Source: Allantophomopsis cytisporea
Taxonomy: Eukaryota > Ascomycota > Leotiomycetes > Phacidiales > Phacidiaceae
Reading direction: 5' to 3'
Assembly (NCBI GenBank): GCA_024752435.1
Contig: CP103037.1
Coordinates: forward strand, 2,790,001-2,854,000
DNA length: 64,000 nucleotides
Below the pieces are notes generated by a model, which worked only from the letters and a program-made list of their open reading frames with translations, ran no database searches and was not told the DNA's origin. This document shows, one piece after another, positions 24,073-34,744 of the stretch (position 1 is its first letter; each line of letters starts with the position of its first letter). The position numbers and the translations under genes were made by a program.

Positions 24073-24552
24073 TTATGAAGCTTTAGTAAAAGTACCAGTA
24101 GTATCAACTCCCTGTGCCCAGCTCTTCCGAAGTCTGTGCCTTGAGACTTTCCATCCGTCGCTCGTTCGTTGAAATTCAAATTGATAAGGTCCACCAAATG
24201 CGTAGTTGACTTCCGGCTTAGACTTGTCTGGTGTAGCATAAAAGCTGAGGTACGCAGTACCTGTAGCAAAATCCGACCAATCGGTCTCGACTTGTAGGTT
24301 GGTAATGGAGTGTTGTAAGCCTTGGAAACGACCCTCAACGCTGGTGACCCTAGCGATCTCCTCTCGGCCAACGACATCACCCCATTCTTCAAAAGTCATG
24401 ACACCGTCCTCAGTGTACTTGTCTGCAAATCCCTTGAAGTCGTGATTGTTACAGGCATGACAGTAGCGGTTGATAAGTGTGGTAAGTGCATCCTTGTCCT
24501 CGAGTATCTGTAGTCTCTTTAAAATAGAATTGACAGTATCGTTTAAACTCAT
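24073..24552 (-). CDS. SnoaL-like (NTF2-fold) protein
   Basis: Single exon, 159 residues. The N-terminal helices contain ALTTLINRYCHACNNHDF and then KYTEDGVMTFEEWGDVVG, the usual SnoaL-like opening in which an Asp/Tyr-lined cone pocket is formed. The strand region continues to YQFEFQRTSDGWKVSRHRLR. Family members are polyketide cyclases, dehydratases, isomerases or non-enzymatic ligand binders. No partner gene nearby tells which. There is no signal peptide, so it is probably cytosolic. Length matches the family. Confidence 0.75.
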   Translation of the reverse strand: MSLNDTVNSILKRLQILEDKDALTTLINRYCHACNNHDFKGFADKYTEDGVMTFEEWGDVVGREEIARVTSVEGRFQGLQHSITNLQVETDWSDFATGTAYLSFYATPDKSKPEVNYAFGGPYQFEFQRTSDGWKVSRHRLRKSWAQGVDTTGTFTKAS

Positions 24553-25295
24553 TTATAGCGATTCCAATGGTCGAATGTGTATGGCAAGCTGCAGACTCAG
24601 GGATTGTTTGAGTGTGCACAATAATAGAAGACTTATAATTCAGCCTTTTATTTATATGCCTCTTATGATGGGTAAGCGGTAGGTAGTGTCTAGTCGGGTC
24701 CGGTCGGGCGGTCGGGGTGACGGGTATTAAGTACGGTAGATATACCTTTCTCCTTTCATTGAAACCCTATAAGTAAAGACGTTGATTTCAAAGCATGATC
24801 TCAAAGCATACATGAGTTCATTATTCCTGGCGTAACTAGCCCAAAGCCGACGCAGCGCTCCTAGCTTTCGCGCTAAGGAGCCCGTAGTCCGCAGTTGAGA
24901 TTGTGCGCTACTTTTCTCTACCTTCTTACTGCCGCTGCTGCAATTGAGTTGCCTATAACCTCAAGATGTCTACTCTTGGTACTAGCTGACAGTCGTGAAA
25001 TCGTCGGACAGGTTATGCAAAACTAATGTCTGCGCCATAATCAACTAACAATTTTACCATCTCCTTAGCTCAATTGCTAAGTGTATGACCTCGCCGCAAG
25101 ATATACTTGTTTATGCTGATCATTCATCCCGCTGGTAGCAGCTCAGACCATAGTGACTGACGTTGAATCTACCCTATTCGCAAGTAGTAGCCCCGCCAAG
25201 TTTATATTACCTAGGTTAACTAACTAACTCGTTTTGCAACGTGGGTATTTCCTCAGTCACATCTCTGCTTTGATCGATCAGAGAGAAACCATACC
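24553..25295. other. Intergenic region
   Basis: Promoter side of the SnoaL-like gene, with a GTCGGGTCCGGTCGGGCGG-type G-rich stretch near 24690-24720 and no supported gene beyond it. Confidence 0.5.
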
Positions 25296-26159
25296 TTAAG
25301 GTGTGTGGCACCAGAAATCCCCGAAGTATTTTTGACGAATCTTCTCCATAGCTAGCTCTTCAGTCGCGGGTTCTAGGAAGCTATTGATCTCATCTTTCCA
25401 AAAAAGGTTTTGTGGGTTAGTTTGCATTGCCGTAGTATTCTCCCAGTACGTTGGATACCATCCAGCTGTCTCCCAATCAACAATTGCAACAACTTCATCT
25501 CCCTGTGCAAGGATATTCAAACTGCTCAAATCTCCGTGCGTGAGAACAGGTGCAGGCCACGGCATATCCTGCCATTCTATGAGTTGATTGGCATCCTTTG
25601 GATTTCGCTCGTCAATCTCTAGCCCTCCCCGCAGATATAGATGAAACTCTTGGATGCTCTCAAAGGGACCAAATCTCATTGAACCGTGAATCCTGCCGTC
25701 AAATAGCATTCCACCATCAATATTAGCTACTCCTGGTGTTGTTGGGTTCAACTTACGCATCTCTGCAACCATGCGTTTCAACTGACTATGTATCTTTGTC
25801 TTGGATTCCGGTGTTCGAGCCACCCATCCATGTCCTAACATCTCTCCACGAACTCGTTCCATAACTATGTATGTCCAGCCGTTGTGTATGAAAGAGCATA
25901 AAACCTTAGGCACTGGAATAGATGTATGCTGAGCAATAAACTGTATTGTCGATGCTTCTGATGGACTTTTAAGCGGACCGTATTTGACACATATCGCATC
26001 AGTAAGGAAGAGAACTCCTCCATCACGTCGACGGAAATGTTTGAAGAGCTTGATAGAGGCAAGGACGAAGAAGCAACGAAGAAAAGTGTCATTGATGGGT
26101 TTCTATTCTGGAATTTTTGCTGGGATTTCTCCTTGTTGATGGCTGGCTGAGTTCGTCAT
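25296..26159 (-). pseudogene. APH-family phosphotransferase with one in-frame TAG
   Basis: A single-exon frame begins with ATG at 26159 (MTNSASHQQGEIPAKIPE), meets TAG at 26105-26103, and is then open to the stop at 25296. Ignoring the stop, the product is about 287 residues. The body is a clear fungal aminoglycoside-phosphotransferase/choline-kinase-like protein: GGVLFLTDAICVKYGP (N-lobe with the ATP-site Lys), FIAQHTSIPVPKVLC, TYIVMERV, the catalytic loop THGDLSSLNIL and the metal-binding IVDWETAGWYP. All kinase motifs are present, so the break is recent or conditional. No ATG after the TAG keeps the N-lobe, and no GT donor upstream allows the stop to be spliced out. Confidence 0.65.
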
Positions 26160-26824
26160 AACCACGACTCCCTTGGTTGTTCTTCACCATGTATTATACC
26201 GGTCTGTGCTGAGGCGCCCGACTCGAAGAAGCAATGTGTATACCACTCTCCAGGGATGAATGCTGGAGGATAGGCATGCAACGCCGTAGAATAGGATGAA
26301 AGTCGAAATAGAGTGTTTGGTGCACAACTTAGATATCTGCATGCATCAGAAGATAATGGAGTTATTGCAGAGTTTCGCTTAGGTGGCATGCTCATATCCT
26401 GGCAGACCCAAAGACCCGCACGAAAGTCAACAGCCTCATACCCAATTCAATGCATACTTGCAACATATTAAAGTTCTTGAAAGCCGGTTTAGAGTTTAAA
26501 TTCCTCATCTAAAGGATATGATATACTACGTAAAGCGCTTAAAGTATAATTGTGTTGAGACGCTTACACATTATCATTATGTTGTGGCTTCCTCAATCAA
26601 TATGAGTAGTACCTACACAATGTGTGAGTAGTACATACCCGCAGCACACGCACACATAGCTTCTCTTTTATTGGCAGAAATACTACTTGAGCTGTGGTAC
26701 TCGTCATTATCTATTCATCTATGTATCTACATATTTCGTCAACTTTGCATCACTCTGAGACCTACACTCTGGTAGCCTCCTGCACTGTATATTCGATATG
26801 TTGTATGATATTTGTTGAGCTGTC
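26160..26824. other. Intergenic region
   Basis: Upstream DNA of the kinase-like gene and of 5S copy 2. A 79-codon frame directly upstream of the kinase lacks motifs. No supported gene. Confidence 0.5.
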
Positions 26825-26943
26825 ACATACGACCATAGACTAAGGAGAAATGGGCATCCCGTCCGCTCTGCCATACATAAGCCTTAGATCGGTAGACTAG
26901 TAGTTGGGTGGGTGACCACCAGCGAATCCCTACTGTTGTATGT
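26825..26943 (+). rRNA. 5S rRNA, copy 2
   Basis: 119 nt, nearly identical to copy 1; it differs at a few bases, for example CATAGACTAAGGAGAAATGG instead of CACAGACTGAGGAGAACTGG. The core GTGACCACCAGCGAATCCC is intact and a T-run follows. The two changed stem positions may weaken it, but the 5'/3' terminal stem is kept. Confidence 0.95.
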
Positions 26944-27690
26944 TTTTGCTTTTTGGATATTTTTCAATACTTTTAGTGGTGGGTAACGATGTGAAAACTT
27001 ATGCAATAATGCATTTGTCAAACTTCGTGTTATATCAAGGTTTCCTTATAATTTCAATAAGACGTTCTTTAAGATCTTAGATATCTATAGCTATAGGTAG
27101 TCTACTTCCAAGAAAAATGAAAGTAGACTAGTGTGTTCCAAGGTTGCCGGCATACTCCAATCATCGAGTTCAAAGCCCTTCTGAAAATTAGATAATGGCT
27201 ACCAATATACAGATTCAGTATTACACAGGACTTAGATATCAAATTTTCCATCTGATTTTGTAACAGTTCACTTGCATAAACTCTATAACGTCTCTTTTCG
27301 AGCAAAATTAGCGTTTCTGTCGTCAAGTTCTGGTCTAACAGTGTGAGAGCTGAAACGAGCAATAAACCATAGCCTTTCTTATTTTTGGGCTTATAGGGCG
27401 AAAGAGTACACTAAGAAAAAATACGAAATCCAAATATTGTCTAAGGATGTAGAGGCACTTACCTTATGTATTTCGGTAAAATGCGCCGGTAACTTTATTC
27501 ACATTGATACTATATTTTTATAAGATATTTAATCCTTCATATTATCTCACACCTCCATAATTATTCCTCCTTATAATCTTTACAATTCCAACCACAACTA
27601 TGACTCTATTCTACTTTAGACAGGATAATCTGACTCTTATCGAGAGCCGAATATCTTAGTTTTGCGCATTTTTCAAACTGAGTCTACATT
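26944..27690. other. Intergenic region
   Basis: The first 60 bp downstream of the 5S share the TAGTGGTGGGT segment with the flank of copy 3. A minus-strand frame near 27102-27362 is hydrophobic but unrecognised. No supported gene. Confidence 0.5.
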
Positions 27691-28251
27691 ATGGATGCCT
27701 TCAATGATAAGAATAAGCCGGCTGAAGTCGCAGCGATGCCAACTACCATCGATGGAAATTTGGTAGCCAGCGACAACAAACAAAATTTATCCCTCAGAGA
27801 TCGCAAAGTTCTGAGCGGGAGGGCTTTGATACCAAACTCAAATCGCAACGACCTCCTAGACTTCCGCCCTCATTATATCTTCCTCTCCGGCACCCTCATG
27901 GATCCTACACAGCTTCAAAAAGTGCTTCACCTTGAGAATTTGTCGACATTTCAAGCCGCTAGTACTATTGAGTGGAAGGTGATGTTATGAGGCCAATATC
28001 CCACTCTAGTTTTCAAGTCTGGCAACATCATCCACGGAATGGCCTACGAAGTCCAGAAAGAGTCGCATATAGATTATCTAAAGTATTATGAGACTGAAGC
28101 TTACCAACTTGAGGGATGTAGGATCAAGTTGGTTGATGGAAGGAATGTACTGGGGAAGACTTTCGTTTACAGTGGGGACATTGATTTATTGAAGGAAGGT
28201 AGTTTCGACTTGAAGGATTGGCAGATGAAGCAGCTCGAGGAAAGATTGTAA
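27691..28251 (+). pseudogene. Gamma-glutamylcyclotransferase (AIG2)-like gene with one in-frame TGA
   Basis: The frame MDAFNDKNKPAEVAAMPTTI ... EWKVML stops at TGA (27988-27990) and continues in the same frame as GQYPTLVFKSGNIIHGMAYE to 28251. The intact relative at 40096 reads MWGQYPALI at this point, so the TGA stands where a conserved Trp (TGG) is expected. The substrate-loop motif is also altered: FLSGTLMDP instead of the usual FYGTLMDP. The Glu of YETEAYQLEGC is kept. The full frame would give 186 residues. Family members cyclise gamma-glutamyl amines, and many fungal copies are uncharacterised. Likely a decaying paralogue. Confidence 0.7.
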
Positions 28252-28872
28252 GAGGGTACCAGCTTAGAAACTCATCTCAAACCATGCGCTAATTTCTTCC
28301 CGCTCCGTAATTCACATACGAAATTCTACGCGTAGTTGATATTGTTTTCTTTATTCAATCATTTCGGAGACTTGATAGGTGAGGGATTGTAAGAATCAGC
28401 AGAACTAGCTTTCAACATCAGTGGGCATTTTTGCTTGAGAAAATCTGATCGAACAATGACATTTGAAATATCTCCTTCAAGTGCTCCAAAGGATTAGAGT
28501 ACTAGGCTTCCAGATTGGCGTGGAGATAAGTTTTGCATAAAGTGTTGAATAAAGAAAATCCGAAGCAATGCTTCTTCAAATTTTGATCCACGATACAGAC
28601 CGGGTAATAAGCACTGACGACAACTGCAGGATTACTTTCACAAGTGGTTCGTATACCCTTCATATGCGATAATTCTGCGTCAGTCAGTATTTTCGAGCAT
28701 ATCATAATACAGTGTCTTAGTTGGCGTGCACAAGCTCAGTAGAGGCATCAGGACCAACTTGACTAGACGAAAGCTAAAGGTGATAATTTTTGGTATTGTA
28801 GCATGCTATGCTAATAATCGACGGAACAAATAGAAGTTCGGTAAGAAAATGATTACACACAACGTGGATCAC
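28252..28872. other. Intergenic region
   Basis: The cyclotransferase-like gene (+) and the SUR7/PalI gene (-) converge here. Only unrecognised short frames were seen. Confidence 0.5.
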
Positions 28873-30150
28873 CTAGAAGAAAGGCTGTTGAGGTTGAGTC
28901 CATTGTCCGTTATACGCGTTGAAATGGGGCTGATTTGGATTTCCATTAGGATATCCACCCACACCATTCACCCCATATCCAAAGTTTGGCATACCTGGCA
29001 CTGGAATGGAGCTAGCCATGTGACCCTAAAACTATTAGTCATGTTCATTGAATGAATTCGGAACACATACAACTCCATGCCTCACAACCCCATTCACTAC
29101 TGGTCGTATATATCCCGGGCTGGGTCTCGCAAGTCTTCTTGCAGCAAGCATTTCAGCAACCTCTACCTTCGCAGCGGCTTTTTCGTTCTCCTTCAGAGCG
29201 GCCAATTCTCGTCGCCGTATCTTAGCTGGACTCTCGTAAGGCATGTCTCCATAACGTTCGTAGCCTCCCCCGAAGTTCATGCGTCGCTCCACGCAGAAAT
29301 CAGCCATCCAGATCAAAGTGGCCAGTAACATAAGAATTGAAGCTGCCCAAGAGATCCAAAAGAATCTGTTTCCTTGCGTAGCTGTCAACCCAATTTTGGC
29401 CCCTTGTGAGTTGATTGTGTTAACCACACCTCTCATTGTGACGGTTATAATGGCGGAGGAGACAGCTAGGCCAAGTAGAGACGCCTAGTGAACATCAGTA
29501 TGAGTTTCAGGCCGGAGGGCCTTGAAAGGATTCCTTACACCTGATAAGCCAAAATTTATAAGTGATATCGTTGTTCCGTGGCTCATAGTTCTACCATCTA
29601 TCACGACGATGACCAAACTGACAATGGTCTCTACACCCGAAGCCGCAATGCCTAGACACAGCATGAAGAACATGATCTTGTATGCTGAAACGGCTTTACT
29701 CGCGACGTTGTTGATCTCCGACGGCCATCCCGAGGCTGATAGTTCAAGACCTGCCTTCACGCCAAGCACTGACATATTCCAGTCGCCCGTAAACTGCGAG
29801 TCAATGATTTGAATCGGATTGAAAGAGAAGAACGGTACAGCATCAGAACAGGATTCTATGCTGCGTGAGTATGAGGAGGTATAGGAACCTTCGCAGTAAT
29901 CCATTACATGCATGCTGTACCAGTCGTGTAGACCGACTTGTGATGCAAGTGATGTTGCTGTAGATCCAGTACTGCTATCTGAGTCCATTGTCCCATTTGC
30001 TATAAGCTCCCGACCCAGTTGTGAGAGATTGATAGTCATTATTTCGGCATTCTCCATAAATCCTTTCCTTGAACCAGCAAAGAGGATTAGGAGGGAGAGG
30101 ATGAGAGTAGTAAGAGAGAAAAGAAAAGATGAGCAGGCAAAGATACGCAT
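28873..30150 (-). CDS. SUR7/PalI family membrane protein
   Basis: Three exons (30150-29539, 29484-29071 and 29025-28873), all phase 0, giving about 392 residues. Topology fits the family: TM1 near residues 5-25 (CSSFLFSLTTLILSLLILFA); a long external loop with glycosylation sites and Cys (SCSDAVPFFSFNP); TM2 (AYKIMFFMLCLGIAASGVET); TM3 (ASLLGLAVSSAIITVTM); the diagnostic INSQGAKIGLTATQGNRFFW; and TM4 (WISWAASILMLLATLIWMAD). A cytosolic Arg/Lys/Ala-rich tail follows, ending with a Pro/Gly/Asn/Gln-rich stretch in exon 3. SUR7-type proteins mark eisosome or cortical patches; PalI-type members act in ambient pH sensing. Which of these applies is not decidable from sequence alone. Confidence 0.83.
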
Positions 30151-31593
30151 GATGTAAAAAGGATCTCTAAATAGAGAAAAAGAAGAAAGAATAAGAATGT
30201 AAGTAACGATCGTGGCTCAAGCAATCAATGCTCGAGAGAATAGGTACTTTTCGAAAGTCCTGTAGGAAAAATGAAGACAATGGTGCACGATGTGCGGGGT
30301 TGGATAAGAGAGGCCCAAGAGAATAGCGGGAACAACGTATTTGTAGTCCCAGCAAAATTATGACATATGTAATCACAGATGAATCCTTTTAGGTGGCACA
30401 CGATCTTGATTTTCGAATGTGGTACAGACAGGCTCCAACTAATGAGATCCTTCGATGTCATTTCAAAGGTATATTCTTGTTGGCAGAGATTATCAGAGAC
30501 TACATTCTCTGAAAAGCTATTGAGCTAACATCGAGAGATGTGGTTGGACCTTGAGGGCAGGGACAGCCTTTGATATCGATATACAAGAGAAAGTCTTAGA
30601 TATGAGGCTCATCAAGATCCTAAGGAATGGGCAAGGCAGGTTTACGTGAAGACGGAAACACCTACTACAATCTATAGGCATGTATGGGACGTAAGGGTTC
30701 TTGAAGGATTGTTAGATCTTGATAAGAAACAACGGCTTGAAGGCTTAAGGTAAGTGGTCAAGTCAGGAGTTTGTACAGAAAAGCTCGTTGGCAAACGTTT
30801 GTAGTGGAAATATCGTAAACATCTAGACTTAAGGTACGGTTTTAGGATATACACCACCAGTCTAGTTCAGACGAAGTTCATACACCGCATGCGCCTAGTG
30901 AACAATGCATAAGGACCTGCGGGTCTCCCATGTCCGTGCATGCAAGTTCCGAAGGCCGTCAGGATCCTCACCAAACTCTCGGATCTGCACTAAACTCATG
31001 CTTGACAGAAATAGGTTAGCGTGCATGCGATCCCGATCTCCATCATCCATCATCCATCGTCCATCCTTCTCATCCTCTTCCCACTGTATAGTCACAGGAT
31101 CATGAAATGACTTTATGCCTTAATGCTTCTGTAACTTCTTACCTTATACCACATACTGCATGTTGTTTTCTTCTTGCTCAACAATATTGTCGTCCTCGAT
31201 ACTATGACGCATACATTATGCTCTATCACGATCTGCATCAAACATTCCTTGGACTCAAACAAATTTGAATCCTCAGAATTAAGAAACTACATGCATTGCG
31301 AGGTCGTGGGGGCAGTGCTACTTGTGGCTTCCAAGATTGGCAATCTTTCGTTCGTATCAAAAAGTGGATTTAATGTTGATATTGAAGCCATTCAGCTATT
31401 AGAAGAATCCAGCATGTGCAGAGGTAGGATCATAGAGAGTTCGATTAATATGGTGAAGGGCAACTATAGTACGTGATTTTCAGAAAATATAATATCTCCC
31501 ATTCGCTCTCTGAGAACATTCTCAAAATCATCTCTGTATTCTTTCTCTCTCTCTTTCTTTCTTTCTTTCGTTATTACAGTCATTACCCCCAAG
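30151..31593. other. Intergenic region between divergent genes
   Basis: Promoters of the SUR7/PalI gene and the carboxylesterase. A CATCATC microsatellite lies near 31045-31075 and a TTTCTTTC run near 31545-31570 before the esterase start. Open frames on both strands at 30895-31105 mirror each other and lack motifs. Confidence 0.5.
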
Positions 31594-33443
31594 ATGTTAT
31601 ACAAAATTCTTCTATATTTCTTTCCTGTTGCAGGCGCAATTCCCACAATAACGAACATCAACTCACGGTATTCGAATGTAACATCGGAATTTGGATTCGC
31701 CTCAGATGGTGACTCAACTGGATTGCCATTGTTAAAGCTTCCATATGCAACATACCGAGCCAAGACATATCATGAGGACAAAGATGTGAGTTGGATCATT
31801 CAGATTGGAAACCGAGAATGAAATTGACAAAACGAAAAGTACTATCATTTTGCAAACATCCGCTTTGCAGCTCCTCCCGTTGATGATCTTCGCTTTGTCA
31901 AGCCACAGCCTCCGCCAAAGGAGACAGAGATCCAAGACGGGTCTGTTGGATGGGCTTGCCATCAAACCGAGACCAGTGATTGTAGGAAAACCAATGAGTT
32001 CTTTCCTTAACACAACTAACAACTGATGAAGTGTTATCATTCTATTTCGAGCATGACCAGCCTGTAAGCGAGGACTGCTTGTTCCTCGATGTTTACGTGC
32101 CAGGTAAAGCAGTTCGAAAGGAAGTTACCAACTTGCCCGTCCTTGATTGGATTTATGCTGGTGGATATGTCTTTGGCTCTAAGGACATGTGGATATATGA
32201 CACTGGTATGTGGGTTGAAAACGCCGACAATGACTTGATCTATGTCGCCGGCAACCACCGCATGGGGGCCTTTGGTTTCCTGAACGGCCCAACCGTTGAG
32301 AAAGAGGCTACATCGAATGTTGGCTTCATGGATCAACGTGCCATTCTTCAGTGGATTCAAGACTATATTCCTTACGCAGGTGGCGATAAAAATGCTGTCA
32401 CTGCGTGGGGTCTTAGCTCAGGAGCTGGCTCCATTATGCACCATCTCACTGCCAAAGGCGGAAAGTCTGACCCCTTGTTCCAACGAGCCATCATGAACAG
32501 TCCTGCCTTCGTCCCGACTTATGACCCAGCATCAATGGAGACATCTTTCGAAGAATTTTCTGCACTTTTGGGTTGTGAAGGCCAGGGAATTTCATGCCTC
32601 CGAGGTGTCAGTGAGGCTGCATTGCAGAACGCATCTGCGTACACTTGTACGCATACCCAGAAGGGTAAATTTGGCTTTGGGCCTGCTATTGATCATGATT
32701 ATATTCTCGATCTTCCTGGCAGAGAGCTTGCGAAGGGTATTACTTAACCCTCAATGTCATGAGAAAATCTTGCTCACAACGTAACAGGGAATTTCTGGCC
32801 AAATGTTACACTTCTCTTCTCGCACACTATTCATGAAGGTGCCATCTTTACAGACAAAAACGTCACTAACAATGCAATGTTCGAAGCCCTAGTGGCGGAG
32901 ACATTCCCGAATATAACTGCTGCAGCCTATCAGCAACTCATCGACTTCTACCCTAATAACAATAACGAAACTACTTTTGCGCGCCTTGAGAACCTGATTT
33001 CAAAGTGGGCTGTCACCTGTAACACTCGCTGGCTCGCCAAGGCATATGAGGGAAAGAGCTGGGGATACAGATTCAATATCTTGCCCGGTGTCCACGGTGA
33101 AGATACAGCCTTTAACTGGTGGCGTCTGGGTACGACGCTAGGCAAGACGGATAAGTTTGACATCAACTTTCTGGATGAGAACATGAAGGGTGCTGCAGGT
33201 ATTATCCAGTCGTTCATCGCTTCATTTGCTCGCACTGGAAACCCCAACACTTATCGTTCGACAATGAAGAAGCCTTTGAAGGCGATTGATATACCACTCA
33301 CTGTCGTGGGTGAAACCCTCAATTTGTTAGATATTGACGCGGATTCTCTACAGGTTGTAGATGATAAGGAAACCAGGCAGGATGAATGCGATTGGTGGCA
33401 GACGGCTGCATGGACTGGATTGGATTATCCACATGACTCTTGA
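31594..33443 (+). CDS. Type-B carboxylesterase/lipase
   Basis: Predicted exons 31594-31785, 31840-31981, 32032-32736 and 32788-33443, giving about 564 residues, the family's length. An N-terminal hydrophobic segment (MLYKILLYFFPVAGAIP) suggests secretion. Family marks: YYHFANIRFAAPPVDDLRF; SEDCLFLDVYVPGK; the oxyanion-hole region WIYAGGYVFGSKD; NHRMGAFGFL; the nucleophile elbow VTAWGLSSGAGSIMHH (G-x-S-x-G); the acid region near SHTIHEGAIF; and the catalytic His in GVHGEDTAF. The triad thus looks present. The donor of intron 2 is uncertain (GTAGGA at 31982 or GTGATT at 31976); both keep the frame. Substrate unknown. The SDR gene 0.5 kb downstream on the same strand could be functionally linked, but only proximity supports that. 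Confidence 0.75.
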
Positions 33444-33955
33444 GCTGGAATGCTCTGCGCAGATCTGCAATGCCATAAACTACGAAACAAAATACAATTC
33501 ATTCAAGTATCTTACAGTTCCCATCTAACAAGTGGGCTTGAAAAGTTGAATTCTGTCACATGTCGAGTAAAACAACACCCCATGTTCGAGATAAGCGAAT
33601 TTTCCACGTTGTAATCTAGTCCTCCATAAGGCCGGTGGCTGGGGAAAAGGGTCCACTCCCCAAGACCAATCATGCATCCGATAGCTGGTTGATTAATTGA
33701 TTTTAGACCTTGTAGTAAATATGATCTTTGCCGGCTTTTAAACGGCTCAATAATACATACTGACGTTTTACAGGTGTTCCAATTGCAATCAAAGTTGTGT
33801 AATCTTATCTCAGCAGGACATGGGTATCAAACCACGCCATGAGATGCATCCATAAATATGCCATAGACTCTCCAGATTTAAGGTAGTTCTTCATCCTACC
33901 TAAGCAAACAACTGCCTAGCTCCGAATCAATCAACAAGTACATATTTAAGAAAAG
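33444..33955. other. Intergenic region between esterase and SDR genes
   Basis: Esterase 3' sequence and SDR promoter. A CCATAAGGCCGGTGGCTGG stretch near 33625 is the only GC-rich part. No supported gene. Confidence 0.5.
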
Positions 33956-34744
33956 ATGGAACCAAAAGAGGCAGAGACGTTTCGAGTATTGGCAGGAAAG
34001 GCGGCCATTGTCACGGGGGCTGCTCGAGGTATAGGGAGGGCAACAGCCTTGACCTTCGCCAAAGCAGGAGCCAGCGTAGTAGTCGCTGATGTTATCGAAA
34101 CAGGAGGTCGTGAGACAGTGGCGATTATTGAGCAGGCTGGGGGTAAAGCGCACTTTGTGAAGACGGATATCTCCATATCTGCAGAGGTGGAAAACATGGT
34201 GACTGAAACAGTTGCGAAGTTTGGGAAGCTCGACGTCGCTATCAAAAATGCTGGGCTCATACCTGACACGAAGCCTTTGATAGATCTCGACGAAGATCAC
34301 TGGAATAAGATGATTGCTGTCAACCTGACCGGTACAGCTCTCTGTGTCAAGTATGAGCTGCAGCAAATGAAAAGTCAGGGGACCGGAGGATCAATTGTCA
34401 ATATCGCCTCTACCCACGCTTTTAGGCCTTTGCCAAACATGCCGGCTTATACTGTGTCTAAGCATGGTATTATTGGTATCACCAAGTGCGCAGCTATGGA
34501 AAGTGGGGAGTATGGTATTCGTGTGAATACCATTGCTCCTGGTCCTATATATTCTGACTTGTCTGATGCTGCCTTCGCGGATATGGGCACGACAGCAGAA
34601 GCAATCATTCCTCAAGTCAGCTATTTCAATCGCTTAGGGCAACCTCATGAGGTGGCACAAGGCTGTTTATGGCTTGCATCTGATCCTTCTTCGTATATCA
34701 CTGGGATCACTCTTCCTATCGATGCTGGGTTTACCGCTCGTTGA
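33956..34744 (+). CDS. Short-chain dehydrogenase/reductase (classical SDR)
   Basis: Single exon, 262 residues. N-terminal cofactor motif VTGAARGIGRATALTF, with the Asp after the second strand (VVVADVIE) favouring NAD(H). The usual NNAG is KNAG (AIKNAGLI). The catalytic Ser lies in NIASTHAF and the active Tyr/Lys pair in AYTVSKHG, and the family C-terminus ITGITLPIDAGFTAR is present. Such enzymes oxidise or reduce secondary alcohols, ketones or steroids; the substrate cannot be deduced. The N to K change at the start of NNAG is tolerated in some members but may affect the central sheet. Confidence 0.85.
   Translation: MEPKEAETFRVLAGKAAIVTGAARGIGRATALTFAKAGASVVVADVIETGGRETVAIIEQAGGKAHFVKTDISISAEVENMVTETVAKFGKLDVAIKNAGLIPDTKPLIDLDEDHWNKMIAVNLTGTALCVKYELQQMKSQGTGGSIVNIASTHAFRPLPNMPAYTVSKHGIIGITKCAAMESGEYGIRVNTIAPGPIYSDLSDAAFADMGTTAEAIIPQVSYFNRLGQPHEVAQGCLWLASDPSSYITGITLPIDAGFTAR

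Noticed and set aside
26156..26395. 79-codon minus-strand frame directly upstream of the kinase-like gene
   Set aside because: Overlaps the kinase start by four bases, but has no recognisable domain and no plausible splice joining it to the kinase frame (no GT donor in phase).
27102..27362. Hydrophobic 86-codon minus-strand frame downstream of 5S copy 2
   Set aside because: Weak amphipathic helices but no start exon, family or splice-supported extension.
30895..31105. Mirror frames of 66 codons on both strands
   Set aside because: Both result from a stop-poor stretch including a CATCATC repeat; neither shows protein-like features.
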